Assembly (NCBI RefSeq): GCF_000170795.1 | Contig: NZ_ABCM01000017.1 | Location: forward strand, 62,001 to 126,000 | Direction: 5' to 3' | Length of the DNA stretch: 64,000 nt | Source: Pedobacter sp. BAL39 | GTDB taxonomy: Bacteria; Bacteroidota; Bacteroidia; Sphingobacteriales; Sphingobacteriaceae | Part shown: piece by piece, positions 8,275-16,261 of the stretch | Numbering within the stretch: the first letter of the stretch is position 1 | How the letters are laid out: the number at the start of each line of letters is the position of its first letter | Made by a program: the position numbers and the translations under genes | The notes under the pieces: model-generated | The model's input: only the letters and a program-made list of their open reading frames with translations | Told to the model about the DNA's origin: nothing | Database searches by the model: none

Positions 8275-9147
8275 TTATTTCTTCAACAGCTCAGCCATGG
8301 CTTCGCCAATTTCTGCAGGGCTTTCTACGACGCGGATACCGCATTCAGCCATGATTTTCATTTTTGCAGCAGCAGTATCATCAGCACCACCGACGATTGC
8401 ACCAGCGTGCCCCATTCTACGTCCTGCAGGAGCAGTTTGTCCGGCGATAAAACCAACAACTGGTTTGGTACCATTTTCTTTGATCCAGCGTGCAGCTTCA
8501 GCTTCCATACCACCACCGATCTCACCGATCATGATGATACCTTCAGTTTCAGGATCGTTCATCAGCAATTCTACCGCTTCTTTAGTGGTCGTACCAATGA
8601 TTGGATCTCCGCCGATACCGATTGCAGTAGTGATGCCCATTCCGGCTTTCACCACCTGATCAACAGCTTCATAAGTTAAAGTACCTGATTTAGATACCAC
8701 GCCTACAGTACCTTTTTTGAAGATGAAACCAGGCATGATGCCTACTTTCGCTTCATCAGCAGTGATGATACCCGGGCAGTTAGGACCGATTAAACGGCAG
8801 TCCTTGTCCGCGATATATTCTTTAACCTGAATCATATCCTTTGTCGGAATGCCTTCAGTAATACAAACAATAACTTTAATCCCTGCTTCAGCAGCCTCCA
8901 TAATTGCATCTGCTGCAAATGCAGGCGGCACAAAAATGATAGATACGTTGGCTCCGGCTTTATCAACCGCATCCTTTACTGTATTAAAAACCGGTCTTTC
9001 CAAATGGGTCTGACCACCTTTACCCGGAGTAACACCACCGACAAGGTTGGTTCCGTATTCTATCATTTGGGAGGCATGATAAGTACCTTCATTTCCAGTA
9101 AAACCCTGAACAATAACTTTTGAATCCTTATTTACTAAAACGCTCAT
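8275..9147 (-). CDS. sucD: Succinate-CoA ligase (ADP- or GDP-forming), alpha subunit
   Basis: Carries out the substrate-level phosphorylation step of the TCA cycle, succinyl-CoA to succinate, with the SucC beta subunit. The 290-residue protein has the N-terminal CoA-binding domain (VQGFTGNEGTYH) and the ligase domain with the phosphohistidine loop GHAGAIVGG near residue 250. Length matches the family. sucC is not adjacent, an arrangement different from the usual sucCD operon, so the two subunits must be expressed from separate sites. A well-formed promoter precedes the gene (9165-9195) and a terminator follows it. Confidence 0.96.
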   Translation of the reverse strand: MSVLVNKDSKVIVQGFTGNEGTYHASQMIEYGTNLVGGVTPGKGGQTHLERPVFNTVKDAVDKAGANVSIIFVPPAFAADAIMEAAEAGIKVIVCITEGIPTKDMIQVKEYIADKDCRLIGPNCPGIITADEAKVGIMPGFIFKKGTVGVVSKSGTLTYEAVDQVVKAGMGITTAIGIGGDPIIGTTTKEAVELLMNDPETEGIIMIGEIGGGMEAEAARWIKENGTKPVVGFIAGQTAPAGRRMGHAGAIVGGADDTAAAKMKIMAECGIRVVESPAEIGEAMAELLKK

Positions 9148-9164
9148 GTAAGTAATTTTTTGTG

Positions 9165-9195
9165 CAAATCTAAACTAATTGAAATGGATTGTCAA
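9165..9195 (-). promoter_or_regulatory. Promoter of sucD
   Basis: On the minus strand TTG (9195-9193), a 20-base spacer and TAGATTTG (9172-9165) match the Bacteroidota sigma-A consensus. The box ends 17 bases before the ATG, predicting a leader of about ten bases. Confidence 0.65.
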
Positions 9196-9323
9196 CTGCA
9201 TCACCAATTTTATTACACTACGATTTCAATTATTTTCTTTGAAAAACCGGCACTGGAATTAAACAGTGATATTTTTCGTAAATAGTGACAAATAGCACTT
9301 TCTTTGCAGCAACAAAATATACC

Positions 9324-9767
9324 ATGAGCCCTTTAAAAATCCATTTTAAAATCCTGAGTGTAGGCAACGGAAAATTCCTGAACACCAAAAATCCGGTAAG
9401 CAACCTGATTGTAGATGTCATCAACAAAAATCCGAGCCAGTCTTCCTCAGCACTGCGCAATATTGCACTGCAGACATTCCACGAAGACCCGAAAGCACAG
9501 TCTGTTTTGAAAAGCAGCGATTATTTTTTCATCGCCGAAGTCCGCGATGTGGAGATCATCATCAACTACCTGCCGCAGGAAAAGGCCTTATCGGATCAGT
9601 TTTACACCCAATGGAGGTATGTGCAGGTTTCAGAACCTTATCGTCTGATCCAATACCTGGATGAAAACAGGCTGGTGGTTTATAGTGAAAAAACCCGGGT
9701 AATCCATACCATTAAACTCGACAAGACAATGACCGTTGTCGTTGACGACACTCCGGGCGGCGATTAA
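9324..9767 (+). CDS. Hypothetical protein, 147 residues
   Basis: I do not recognise this protein. It is 147 residues, soluble, without signal peptide or membrane segment, with alternating hydrophobic stretches (FFIAEVRDVEIIINYL, RLVVYSEKTRVIHTIKL) suggesting beta-rich structure, and no cysteine or obvious catalytic motif. I chose ATG at 9324 rather than an in-frame ATG at 9285 because a TTTCTTTG sequence at 9299-9306 resembles a -7 box, which would place the transcript start after 9285. It is encoded opposite to sucD and converges on the ABC exporter gene, 11 bp from its stop. Confidence 0.7.
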   Translation: MSPLKIHFKILSVGNGKFLNTKNPVSNLIVDVINKNPSQSSSALRNIALQTFHEDPKAQSVLKSSDYFFIAEVRDVEIIINYLPQEKALSDQFYTQWRYVQVSEPYRLIQYLDENRLVVYSEKTRVIHTIKLDKTMTVVVDDTPGGD

Positions 9768-9778
9768 ATCTTCAGCTT

Positions 9779-11551
9779 TTAAGCAGACACGATTCCACCT
9801 GAATTGAACTGCAGGTCGTACAGGCGTTTGTAGTAACCATCAAGCTTCAGCAGCTCCTGGTGTGTCCCCTGTTCTTTAATCTCCCCCTTGTCCAGCACCA
9901 GAATCCGGTCGGCCTTCTGAATGGTCGACAGGCGGTGGGCAATGACAATGGAGGTCCGGCCTTTCATCAGGTTTTCTATGGCGCGCTGAATGAGCATTTC
10001 CGTTTCGGTATCCACTGAAGAGGTAGCCTCGTCAAGCACCAGAATAGAGGGATTATAGACCAGCGCACGGATGAAGGAAATCAGCTGAGCCTGTCCCGCC
10101 GACAAAGTAGCACCACGTTCCATGACATTATATTGGTACCCTCCCGGGAGCCGTTCAATAAAATCGTGAGCCCCTACTTTCTTCGCTGCATCCACCACTT
10201 CCTCCATCCGGATGTCGGGATTGTTTAGCGTGATGTTATTGAAGATGGTATCGGAAAAAAGAAAGACATCCTGCAGGACAGTAGCGATATTACGTCTCAG
10301 AAAATCCAGACGGTAGTCCTGGATCTTTAGCCCATCCACCCTGATCTCCCCTTTCTGGATTTCATAAAACCTGTTGAGGATGTTGATCGTAGATGATTTA
10401 CCGGCACCGGTAGCACCGACCAGTGCAATGGTCTTCCCTGCGGGAACCTCAAAGGAAATGTCTTTCAGCACATAATTCTCATCATTATAGGCGAACCACA
10501 CGTTCTCAAATGAGATAGCTCCCTGCATTTTTGTAGGGGCCATTGTCCCTTCATCCCTGGTTTGCTCCTGCGTATCGAGCACCTTGAAAACACGTTCAGC
10601 ACCCACCATACCCATCTGCAGCGTATTGAACTTATCTGCGAGCTCCCGGATCGGCCTGAACAGCATACCTATATAGAGGATAAATTCAGCAATGGTACCT
10701 GGCGTCACATCAAGGGGTTTGGCAAGGATGCTCTTGGCACCATACCATACCAGCAGTCCAAGGGACATGGCCGAGATGATCTCCACAACCGGAAAAAAGA
10801 TGGAGTAATACCAGTTGGAGCGAATGTTGGCATCTCTGTAACGGGCGTTGATCTTTACAAACTTTTTGTATTCCTGCTCCTCGCGTGCAAAATACTGAAT
10901 GATGGAAACGCCGGAGATGTGTTCCTGAAGGTAAGTGTTCAGATTGGACACCTCGGTCCTGATTTCCTGAAAAGCAGATTTGATGGCTTTTTGAAATACA
11001 GAGGTAGCAATCATGAGCAGGGGCATCGGCAGCAGCACAACGATGGTCAGTGCCCAGTCGCGGTAAATCATTACGCCAATGATGACGATCACCATAAGAA
11101 TATCGCCAATGATCACAATGAGTCCCTCGGAAAAGATCTCCGCAATTGTTTCCAGATCAGAGACGGTACGCGTAATCAACTGTCCAATGGGGGTATTGTC
11201 AAAGTACTTGAGCCGCAGCTGAGTGATGTGGTTGAACACATTGATCCTGAGGTCGCGGATCGCCGACTGTCCGAGGGTGTTGGTCAGCAGCGTATGACTG
11301 AACTGGATGACGGCCTGCAGGATCAGCAGGATCACCATTACGATCGTCATGTTGAGCAGGCCGGCATGCTGATCTTTCATGATGTAATGGTCCAGCGTAT
11401 ATTGAATAAGAAATGGCCGCACCGGCGCAATCAGTGCAAGAAGTACGGTAAGCACGATTGACCAGGCAAAAATGCGCCTGTAGGGTTTAACATATTGAAA
11501 AATGCGCTTGAGTAAGCCTACATTAAACGCATCTCCGGTTATTTTAGACAT
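9779..11551 (-). CDS. ABC exporter, fused permease and ATPase (MsbA/multidrug type)
   Basis: A 590-residue half-transporter that would work as a homodimer, exporting a lipid or hydrophobic compound. The N-terminal half holds six membrane segments (type 1 exporter fold, about residues 25-300). The C-terminal nucleotide-binding domain has Walker A GATGAGKSS (379-387), the ABC signature LSAGQAQ, Walker B ILVLDEATSS and the switch His (IVIAHRLS). Signature LSAGQ rather than LSGGQ is a common variant. Start MSKITG at 11551 is taken because the upstream in-frame extension overlaps truA. It begins 5 bp after the truA stop, so the two are probably cotranscribed. Substrate is not determined; MsbA-like lipid export is one option. 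Confidence 0.9.
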   Translation of the reverse strand: MSKITGDAFNVGLLKRIFQYVKPYRRIFAWSIVLTVLLALIAPVRPFLIQYTLDHYIMKDQHAGLLNMTIVMVILLILQAVIQFSHTLLTNTLGQSAIRDLRINVFNHITQLRLKYFDNTPIGQLITRTVSDLETIAEIFSEGLIVIIGDILMVIVIIGVMIYRDWALTIVVLLPMPLLMIATSVFQKAIKSAFQEIRTEVSNLNTYLQEHISGVSIIQYFAREEQEYKKFVKINARYRDANIRSNWYYSIFFPVVEIISAMSLGLLVWYGAKSILAKPLDVTPGTIAEFILYIGMLFRPIRELADKFNTLQMGMVGAERVFKVLDTQEQTRDEGTMAPTKMQGAISFENVWFAYNDENYVLKDISFEVPAGKTIALVGATGAGKSSTINILNRFYEIQKGEIRVDGLKIQDYRLDFLRRNIATVLQDVFLFSDTIFNNITLNNPDIRMEEVVDAAKKVGAHDFIERLPGGYQYNVMERGATLSAGQAQLISFIRALVYNPSILVLDEATSSVDTETEMLIQRAIENLMKGRTSIVIAHRLSTIQKADRILVLDKGEIKEQGTHQELLKLDGYYKRLYDLQFNSGGIVSA

Positions 11552-11556
11552 AAATA

Positions 11557-12315
11557 TTATTTTACAAAGGGATAAACCACATTGACCAGATATAAACCAC
11601 ATGCAGGCACAGATTGGCCGGCGTTACTGCGGCTGCCACTGGCAATGATCTCCCTGAACTCATTTAAATTAATTTCCTTTTTGCCTACTTTGATCAGCGT
11701 ACCCACGATGGCGCGCACCATATTCCTCAAAAACCGATCCGCCCGGATGGTGAACTGCAAACCTCCGTCTGTAAGCGTAAAATACGCTTCTACGACTTTG
11801 CAGTTATTGGTAAAGGTCTGTGTGTTGGACTTGCTGAAACAGGAGAAATCGGTATATTCCAGAATGGCAGCCGCAGCCTGATTCATCGCCTCCACATCAA
11901 GGCTGCCCTTATAGAGCCAGGACCTGTTGAGCTTAAAGGGATCTTTATGAAAATGGAGGTGATAGTGATAAGCACGCGCTGTAGCACCGAAACGGGCATG
12001 CGCCTCATTATCGACCGCAAATATCCGCCCGATGGCAATCTGGTAAGACAGCAAGGAATTGATACCCGTTACTGCCCTTCCGGGATCCAGCGTTGATGCA
12101 GTTTCTGCGGGCAGGTCAAAATGCACAAAAAATTGTGTGGCATGAACACCGGTATCCGTCCTGCCGCAGCCGACCGTAGCCACAGGCTGCCTGAAGAAAA
12201 CCGACAGGGCTTTATCCAGGTCTTCCTGTACGGTAACTGCATTCGGCTGGATCTGCCAGCCATGATACTCCGTCCCGTTGTACGACAATTCTATAAAGTA
12301 ACGTTGTGTATTCAA
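11557..12315 (-). CDS. truA: tRNA pseudouridine synthase A
   Basis: Forms pseudouridine at positions 38-40 of the tRNA anticodon arm. The family N-terminus RYFIELSYNGTEYHGWQ is present, with the catalytic Asp in GCGRTDTGVHA (D54 in the numbering used here) and the C-terminal RFLRNMVRAIVGTL. No ATG lies close to the conserved N-terminus; the nearest is about 34 codons upstream at 12417, inside the divergent DUF4293 gene. I therefore propose TTG at 12315-12313, giving 252 residues, normal for TruA. A TAATTTTG box sits only five bases before that TTG. It is followed closely by the ABC exporter. Confidence 0.85.
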   Translation of the reverse strand: MNTQRYFIELSYNGTEYHGWQIQPNAVTVQEDLDKALSVFFRQPVATVGCGRTDTGVHATQFFVHFDLPAETASTLDPGRAVTGINSLLSYQIAIGRIFAVDNEAHARFGATARAYHYHLHFHKDPFKLNRSWLYKGSLDVEAMNQAAAAILEYTDFSCFSKSNTQTFTNNCKVVEAYFTLTDGGLQFTIRADRFLRNMVRAIVGTLIKVGKKEINLNEFREIIASGSRSNAGQSVPACGLYLVNVVYPFVK

Positions 12316-12320
12316 GCCTG

Positions 12321-12328
12321 CAAAATTA
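12321..12328 (-). promoter_or_regulatory. Candidate -7 element of truA
   Basis: TAATTTTG on the minus strand fits TAnnTTTG. It ends five bases before the proposed TTG start of truA, which would give a leaderless or nearly leaderless message. No clean -33 TTG was found, so this is tentative. Confidence 0.4.
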
Positions 12329-12350
12329 TCTTTTTTAATCGGATATCGGA

Positions 12351-12380
12351 TTGCTAAGTATATGCCTTTTGATATATTTG
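12351..12380 (+). promoter_or_regulatory. Promoter of the DUF4293 gene
   Basis: TTG (12351-12353), a 19-base spacer and TATATTTG (12373-12380) form a near-ideal Bacteroidota promoter. The box ends 19 bases before the ATG at 12400. It lies back to back with the truA promoter region. Confidence 0.75.
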
Positions 12381-12399
12381 TTGAAATTATTAAAATGAT

Positions 12400-12804
12400 A
12401 TGATACAACGTGTGCAATCGATATGGCTGCTGCTGGCGAGCCTGACCCTCTTTCTGTTATTACTGTTGCCTGTAGTTACCTTTCCTGCCGATGCACCGGC
12501 AACACCGGCACCATCTGTGTTGCTTTACGGGACATTGGTGGCTGGATTGGTCTGTTTTATTGCCATTTTCTGCTTCAATAACAGGTCGTTGCAAAAAAAA
12601 ATCATTCTTTTGGCCATCATTTTAATCCTTGCTTTATGTGCCGGGACTTACTTTACGCTTCAGCAATTGCCCGGTGGATTAACAGGTGCAAAACCGTCCA
12701 TAGGAGCCTTTCTTCCTGTGCTGAGCATTATATTTTGTCTGCTGGCTTACAGGGGAATACGCCATGACGAGCAATTATTGAGGTCTGCCGACAGGCTCCG
12801 ATAA
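12400..12804 (+). CDS. DUF4293 family membrane protein
   Basis: A 134-residue integral membrane protein of unknown function, found mainly in Bacteroidota. It begins with MIQRVQSIWLLLA and ends with the cytoplasmic tail RHDEQLLRSADRLR, both typical of DUF4293. Four hydrophobic segments are visible at about 8-27, 40-60, 68-87 and 102-118, with FNNRSLQKK as a positively charged loop. It is transcribed divergently from truA and upstream of a DEAD-box helicase that has its own promoter-like box, so the helicase need not be in the same unit. Confidence 0.85.
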   Translation: MIQRVQSIWLLLASLTLFLLLLLPVVTFPADAPATPAPSVLLYGTLVAGLVCFIAIFCFNNRSLQKKIILLAIILILALCAGTYFTLQQLPGGLTGAKPSIGAFLPVLSIIFCLLAYRGIRHDEQLLRSADRLR

Positions 12805-12859
12805 TTAATTGTCTCATTTTTATTTAGTTACGTCTCTGTAAAATTCCAATTATTAAGCG

Positions 12860-12867
12860 TACCTTTG
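12860..12867 (+). promoter_or_regulatory. Candidate -7 element of the DEAD-box helicase gene
   Basis: TACCTTTG fits TAnnTTTG and lies 21 bases before the ATG at 12889. The -33 region lacks a clear TTG. Confidence 0.5.
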
Positions 12868-12888
12868 CGGCTTAATTAATATATATAC

Positions 12889-14751
12889 ATGATAAACCCA
12901 TTTAAATTATTGGGGATAAGTGATGACGTTGTTAATGCTGTAAAGGATTTAGGTTTCGAAAATCCAACACCTATTCAGGAACAAAGTATTCCTGTGCTGT
13001 TAGAGGGCAATAACGATTTTGTTGGTTTGGCCCAAACAGGAACAGGAAAAACAGCCGCATTTGGTTTGCCGCTGTTAGAATTGATAGACTTTAAAAGCAA
13101 TAAGCCTCAGGCATTGATTTTATGCCCGACCAGAGAGCTTTGCCTGCAGATTACTAATGACATCAAAAATTTCTCAAAAAACACCTCTGGTGCGAATGTA
13201 GTTGCCGTTTACGGTGGCGCGAACATTATGCAGCAGCTGCGTGAGATTAGAAACGGTGTACAGATTGTTGTTGCCACGCCGGGACGTATGTTGGACATTA
13301 TTGGCAGAAAGGCTATAGATTTCACAAATGTGAAATATGTAGTGCTTGATGAGGCTGATGAGATGCTGAACATGGGATTCCAGGAAGACATCAACGACAT
13401 TCTGTCGACTACACCTGATGACAAAAAAACATGGTTATTCTCCGCTACTATGCCTCCAGAGGTAAGAAGGATAGCTAAAAATTACATGGACTCTCCGGTA
13501 GAGTTAACCATGGGCACAAAAAACACAGGTAACGTAAACATTGAGCACGAGTATTACACAGTACGTGCGAGAGATAAATACGCTGCCCTGAAACGTATTG
13601 TGGATTTCAACCCTGAGATCTTCGGTGTGGTATTCTGCAAGACCAAAATGGACACGCAGGATGTTGCCGAGCACCTGATCAAAGACGGATACAATGCAGA
13701 TGCATTACACGGAGATCTTTCTCAACAACAACGTGATAAGGTAATGCAGCGTTTCCGCGACCGTCACATGCAATTGCTGATTGCAACGGATGTGGCTGCA
13801 CGCGGTATCGACGTCAACAATGTGACACACGTAATCAACTACTCTTTACCTGATGAGATTGAGAGTTATACCCACCGTAGTGGTCGTACCGGCCGTGCGG
13901 GAAAAACCGGTATATCGATCTGTATCGTCAACTCTAAAGAGATTGGTAAAATCCGTCAGATTGAAAGGATCATTGGTAAACAGTTCACCAAAGCTTCATT
14001 GCCTACTGGTTTTGATGTTTGTGAAAAACAATTGTTTGCCCTGGTACACAAAGTACACAACGTAGAAGTCAACGAAGCACAGATTGAGCAATACATCCCA
14101 CGCATTATGGATGAATTTGCAGAACTGAGCAAAGAAGATGTCATCAAACGTTTCGCTTCATTAGAGTTTAACAGGTTCCTGGAGTATTACAAAAATGCAC
14201 CTGACCTAAATGCTACTGACGAGCGCGGTGAAAGAGGTGAGCGTGGCGAACGCGGTGAAAGAGGCGCAAGAAGCAATGAAGGATATACCAGATTGTTCAT
14301 CAACCTGGGTTCTGTAGATGACTTTACACGTGGCGACTTATTATCGTTTGTTTGCAACAACGGTAAAATCAGCGGAAAAAGCATTGGCAAGATTGACCTT
14401 AAGGGTGTGTATTCTTTCTTTGAGGTTGAAGATGCAACGGTAGATGCATTATTCAACAACTTCAAAGGTGTAGAATTCAACAACCGTGGAGTGAGGATTG
14501 AAAAAACAGCTGAAGGTGATGGCGGTGGCCGTAGTCGCGGTGGATTCAGTGGCGGTGGCAGACGCGAAGGCGGAAGTTATAGCGGCGGAAGAAGCGGTGG
14601 CGACAGAAGAAGTGGCGGTGGCTACGGAGGCGGCAGACGCGAAGGCGGAAACAGCGGTGGTGGTTTCAGAGATTTCTCTGGACGCAGTCGTGAAGACCGT
14701 GGTGCTGGCAGACGCGAAGGCGGAAGCAGCGACAGAAAACGCAGATCATAA
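12889..14751 (+). CDS. DEAD-box ATP-dependent RNA helicase (DeaD/CsdA type)
   Basis: Unwinds RNA duplexes, probably in ribosome assembly, cold adaptation or RNA decay. In the 620-residue protein the helicase core shows the Q motif (FENPTPIQEQSIP), Walker A AQTGTGKT, PTRELCLQI, TPGR, DEAD, SAT, ARGIDV and HRSGRTGRAG. A low-complexity linker of (ERG) repeats occupies about 445-461. It is followed by a DbpA-type RNA-binding domain (YTRLFINLGSVDDFTRGDLL to about 535) and a Gly/Arg/Ser-rich tail from about 541 to the end. The DbpA-like domain plus RGG tail resembles the DeaD branch. A strong terminator follows the gene. Confidence 0.93.
   Translation: MINPFKLLGISDDVVNAVKDLGFENPTPIQEQSIPVLLEGNNDFVGLAQTGTGKTAAFGLPLLELIDFKSNKPQALILCPTRELCLQITNDIKNFSKNTSGANVVAVYGGANIMQQLREIRNGVQIVVATPGRMLDIIGRKAIDFTNVKYVVLDEADEMLNMGFQEDINDILSTTPDDKKTWLFSATMPPEVRRIAKNYMDSPVELTMGTKNTGNVNIEHEYYTVRARDKYAALKRIVDFNPEIFGVVFCKTKMDTQDVAEHLIKDGYNADALHGDLSQQQRDKVMQRFRDRHMQLLIATDVAARGIDVNNVTHVINYSLPDEIESYTHRSGRTGRAGKTGISICIVNSKEIGKIRQIERIIGKQFTKASLPTGFDVCEKQLFALVHKVHNVEVNEAQIEQYIPRIMDEFAELSKEDVIKRFASLEFNRFLEYYKNAPDLNATDERGERGERGERGERGARSNEGYTRLFINLGSVDDFTRGDLLSFVCNNGKISGKSIGKIDLKGVYSFFEVEDATVDALFNNFKGVEFNNRGVRIEKTAEGDGGGRSRGGFSGGGRREGGSYSGGRSGGDRRSGGGYGGGRREGGNSGGGFRDFSGRSREDRGAGRREGGSSDRKRRS
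14557..14724 (+). repeat. Repeated GRREGG-coding unit in the helicase tail
   Basis: An 18-base unit (GGCAGACGCGAAGGCGGA, coding GRREGG) occurs identically at 14557-14574, 14632-14649 and 14707-14724. The starts are exactly 75 bases apart, which indicates tandem duplication of a 25-codon unit with later divergence between copies. Confidence 0.75.
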
Positions 14752-14772
14752 TTCATATTGAATCAGCATATT

Positions 14773-14806
14773 AAAAAGGCCTTCGGAAATTCCGAAGGCC
14801 TTTTTT
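14773..14806. terminator. Bidirectional terminator after the helicase gene
   Basis: AAAAAGGCCTTCGGAA and its complement form a near-perfect stem with a one- to three-base centre and six T on the plus side, five A on the other. It sits between the convergent helicase gene and the small exported protein gene. Confidence 0.88.
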
Positions 14807-14825
14807 GTAATCGTTATTAAGCAGG

Positions 14826-15146
14826 TTATGGTTTTACTACGGGACGGTCTTTGATCTGCGCAGCCTTCAGGTAAACCTTTCCACCCTTTTTATTGATGTA
14901 ATATTTCCTGTTTTTACCATCGATGTAAACATTAGTCCCATCAGGTGCCATCTTGCCTTTATAGGTCTGATCGACCACTTTGGAGCTGCCTTTTACGGCA
15001 ACTTCAGCAGTTTTATTACCAACCTTAGTGGCAGTTTTATCGATTTTTTTACCAACACTCTCTTTTTTTTCCTGGGCATTGGAGTCTAAGCTCAATGTAA
15101 CCAGCAGGGCGAGCGCAAGGCCGCCGATGATGTTTCTCTTTTTCAT
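14826..15146 (-). CDS. Small exported basic protein, PBCV basic-adaptor-like motif
   Basis: A 106-residue protein of unknown function. MKKRNIIGGLALALLVTLSLDSNAQ is a signal peptide cleaved after the AQ. The mature part is Lys-rich (KKIDKTATKVGNKTAEVAVKGSSKV) and ends with a short motif, VYIDGKNRKYYINKKGGKVYLK, that resembles the PBCV-specific basic adaptor repeat; that assignment is from memory of the pattern and is tentative. I chose the start at 15146 because it directly precedes the signal peptide; the frame upstream overlaps gpsA. It begins 43 bases beyond the gpsA stop and could be cotranscribed with it. Confidence 0.7.
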   Translation of the reverse strand: MKKRNIIGGLALALLVTLSLDSNAQEKKESVGKKIDKTATKVGNKTAEVAVKGSSKVVDQTYKGKMAPDGTNVYIDGKNRKYYINKKGGKVYLKAAQIKDRPVVKP

Positions 15147-15189
15147 GGTGATGTCTTTTGCTTTGACAACAACCGGCAATCCGCTTTGT

Positions 15190-16188
15190 TTAAGTGAGTT
15201 GTTCTGTAAGCAGTCCCATTTCCTGAGCAGGAGCATGTCCTTCATAAAGAATGGCGTACACCGCACGACAGATGGGCATATCTACCTTATATTTTGTGTT
15301 GACGTGGTACATACATTTTGCGGCATAGTACCCTTCAGCAATCATATTCATTTCCAGCTGTGCAGATTTTACGGTATACCCCTTCCCGATCATGTTACCG
15401 AAAGTACGGTTACGGCTGAACTGGGAATAAGCCGTCACCAACAGGTCGCCAAGATAGGCCGACTCCTTGATGTCCCTTGAAATCGGATGGACGACCTCCA
15501 CAAAACGTTTGATTTCACGAATGGCGTTGGAAATCAGTACCGCCTGGAAATTATCTCCATACCCCACACCATGGCATATGCCACTCGCCACGGCATAAAT
15601 ATTTTTCAATACCGCAGCATATTCTGTACCGAAAATATCATCAGACACATTAGCTTTGATGTATCTTGTACGGAGCAGACCCGCGAAGGCATCTGCAAGC
15701 GCAACATCTACGGAAGCAATGGTCAGGTAGGAAAGTTTTTCCAGCGCCACCTCCTCTGCATGACAAGGCCCGCTAATCACCAGGATATCTTCCAGGGGAA
15801 CTTCGTATCTCAGGTTGAGAAATTCTCCGATAATCAGGTTTTCATCAGGGACAATACCTTTAATGGCTGAAACAATCTTCTTGCCTTTTAAATCTGCAGG
15901 TTGGATTTCCTTTAACGTTTCTTTCAGAAAAGCCGCGGGAACGTTCAGGATGAGGTAATCTGCCTGACGGATGACCTCCCGGATGTCACCGGAAATATGT
16001 TGTGAGGGAAGCCTGATCTCTATCGCACTCAGGTAGTTTGGATTATGTTTGTATTTCTGCAGGTGAATGATGGCAGCTTCATTGCGCATCCACCAATAGA
16101 TTTCCTTGGAGCTGGTATTGTCTGAAAGCATTTTTATTATAGCAGTAGCCCAACTACCCCCACCAATCATTGCAACTTTAGGTATCAT
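15190..16188 (-). CDS. gpsA: Glycerol-3-phosphate dehydrogenase [NAD(P)+]
   Basis: Reduces dihydroxyacetone phosphate to sn-glycerol 3-phosphate, the backbone for phospholipid synthesis, in the cytoplasm. The 332-residue protein has the N-terminal Rossmann motif VAMIGGGSWATA, the VSAIKGI segment, the catalytic-site LVISGPCHAEEVA, and the conserved KNIYAVASGICHGVGYGDN with the catalytic lysine, then the GDLLVTAYSQFSRNRTFG block. The length fits the family. It is separated from the upstream tolC-hlyD pair by a terminator (16207-16228), so it probably starts from its own promoter. Confidence 0.95.
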   Translation of the reverse strand: MIPKVAMIGGGSWATAIIKMLSDNTSSKEIYWWMRNEAAIIHLQKYKHNPNYLSAIEIRLPSQHISGDIREVIRQADYLILNVPAAFLKETLKEIQPADLKGKKIVSAIKGIVPDENLIIGEFLNLRYEVPLEDILVISGPCHAEEVALEKLSYLTIASVDVALADAFAGLLRTRYIKANVSDDIFGTEYAAVLKNIYAVASGICHGVGYGDNFQAVLISNAIREIKRFVEVVHPISRDIKESAYLGDLLVTAYSQFSRNRTFGNMIGKGYTVKSAQLEMNMIAEGYYAAKCMYHVNTKYKVDMPICRAVYAILYEGHAPAQEMGLLTEQLT

Positions 16189-16206
16189 ACAGTATAAAAT
16201 AAAAAA

Positions 16207-16228
16207 CCCGGTTAATGTTTTAACCGGG
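16207..16228 (-). terminator. Terminator after the HlyD-family gene
   Basis: A perfect 9-bp stem CCCGGTTAA / TTAACCGGG with a 4-base loop, followed on the minus strand by TTTTTTATTTT. It lies 34 bp after the adaptor gene stop and just ahead of gpsA. Confidence 0.88.
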
Positions 16229-16261
16229 GCAATTTAGGTATTTTAATAAGATTGATAAAGT

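Noticed and set aside
10562..11461. A 299-codon open frame on the plus strand
   Set aside because: It lies wholly antisense to the membrane part of the ABC exporter, has no recognisable motif, and its residue make-up is that of a codon-bias shadow.
12316..12417. An ATG-started longer form of truA
   Set aside because: It would add 34 unsupported residues, overlap the divergent DUF4293 gene and include both promoters.
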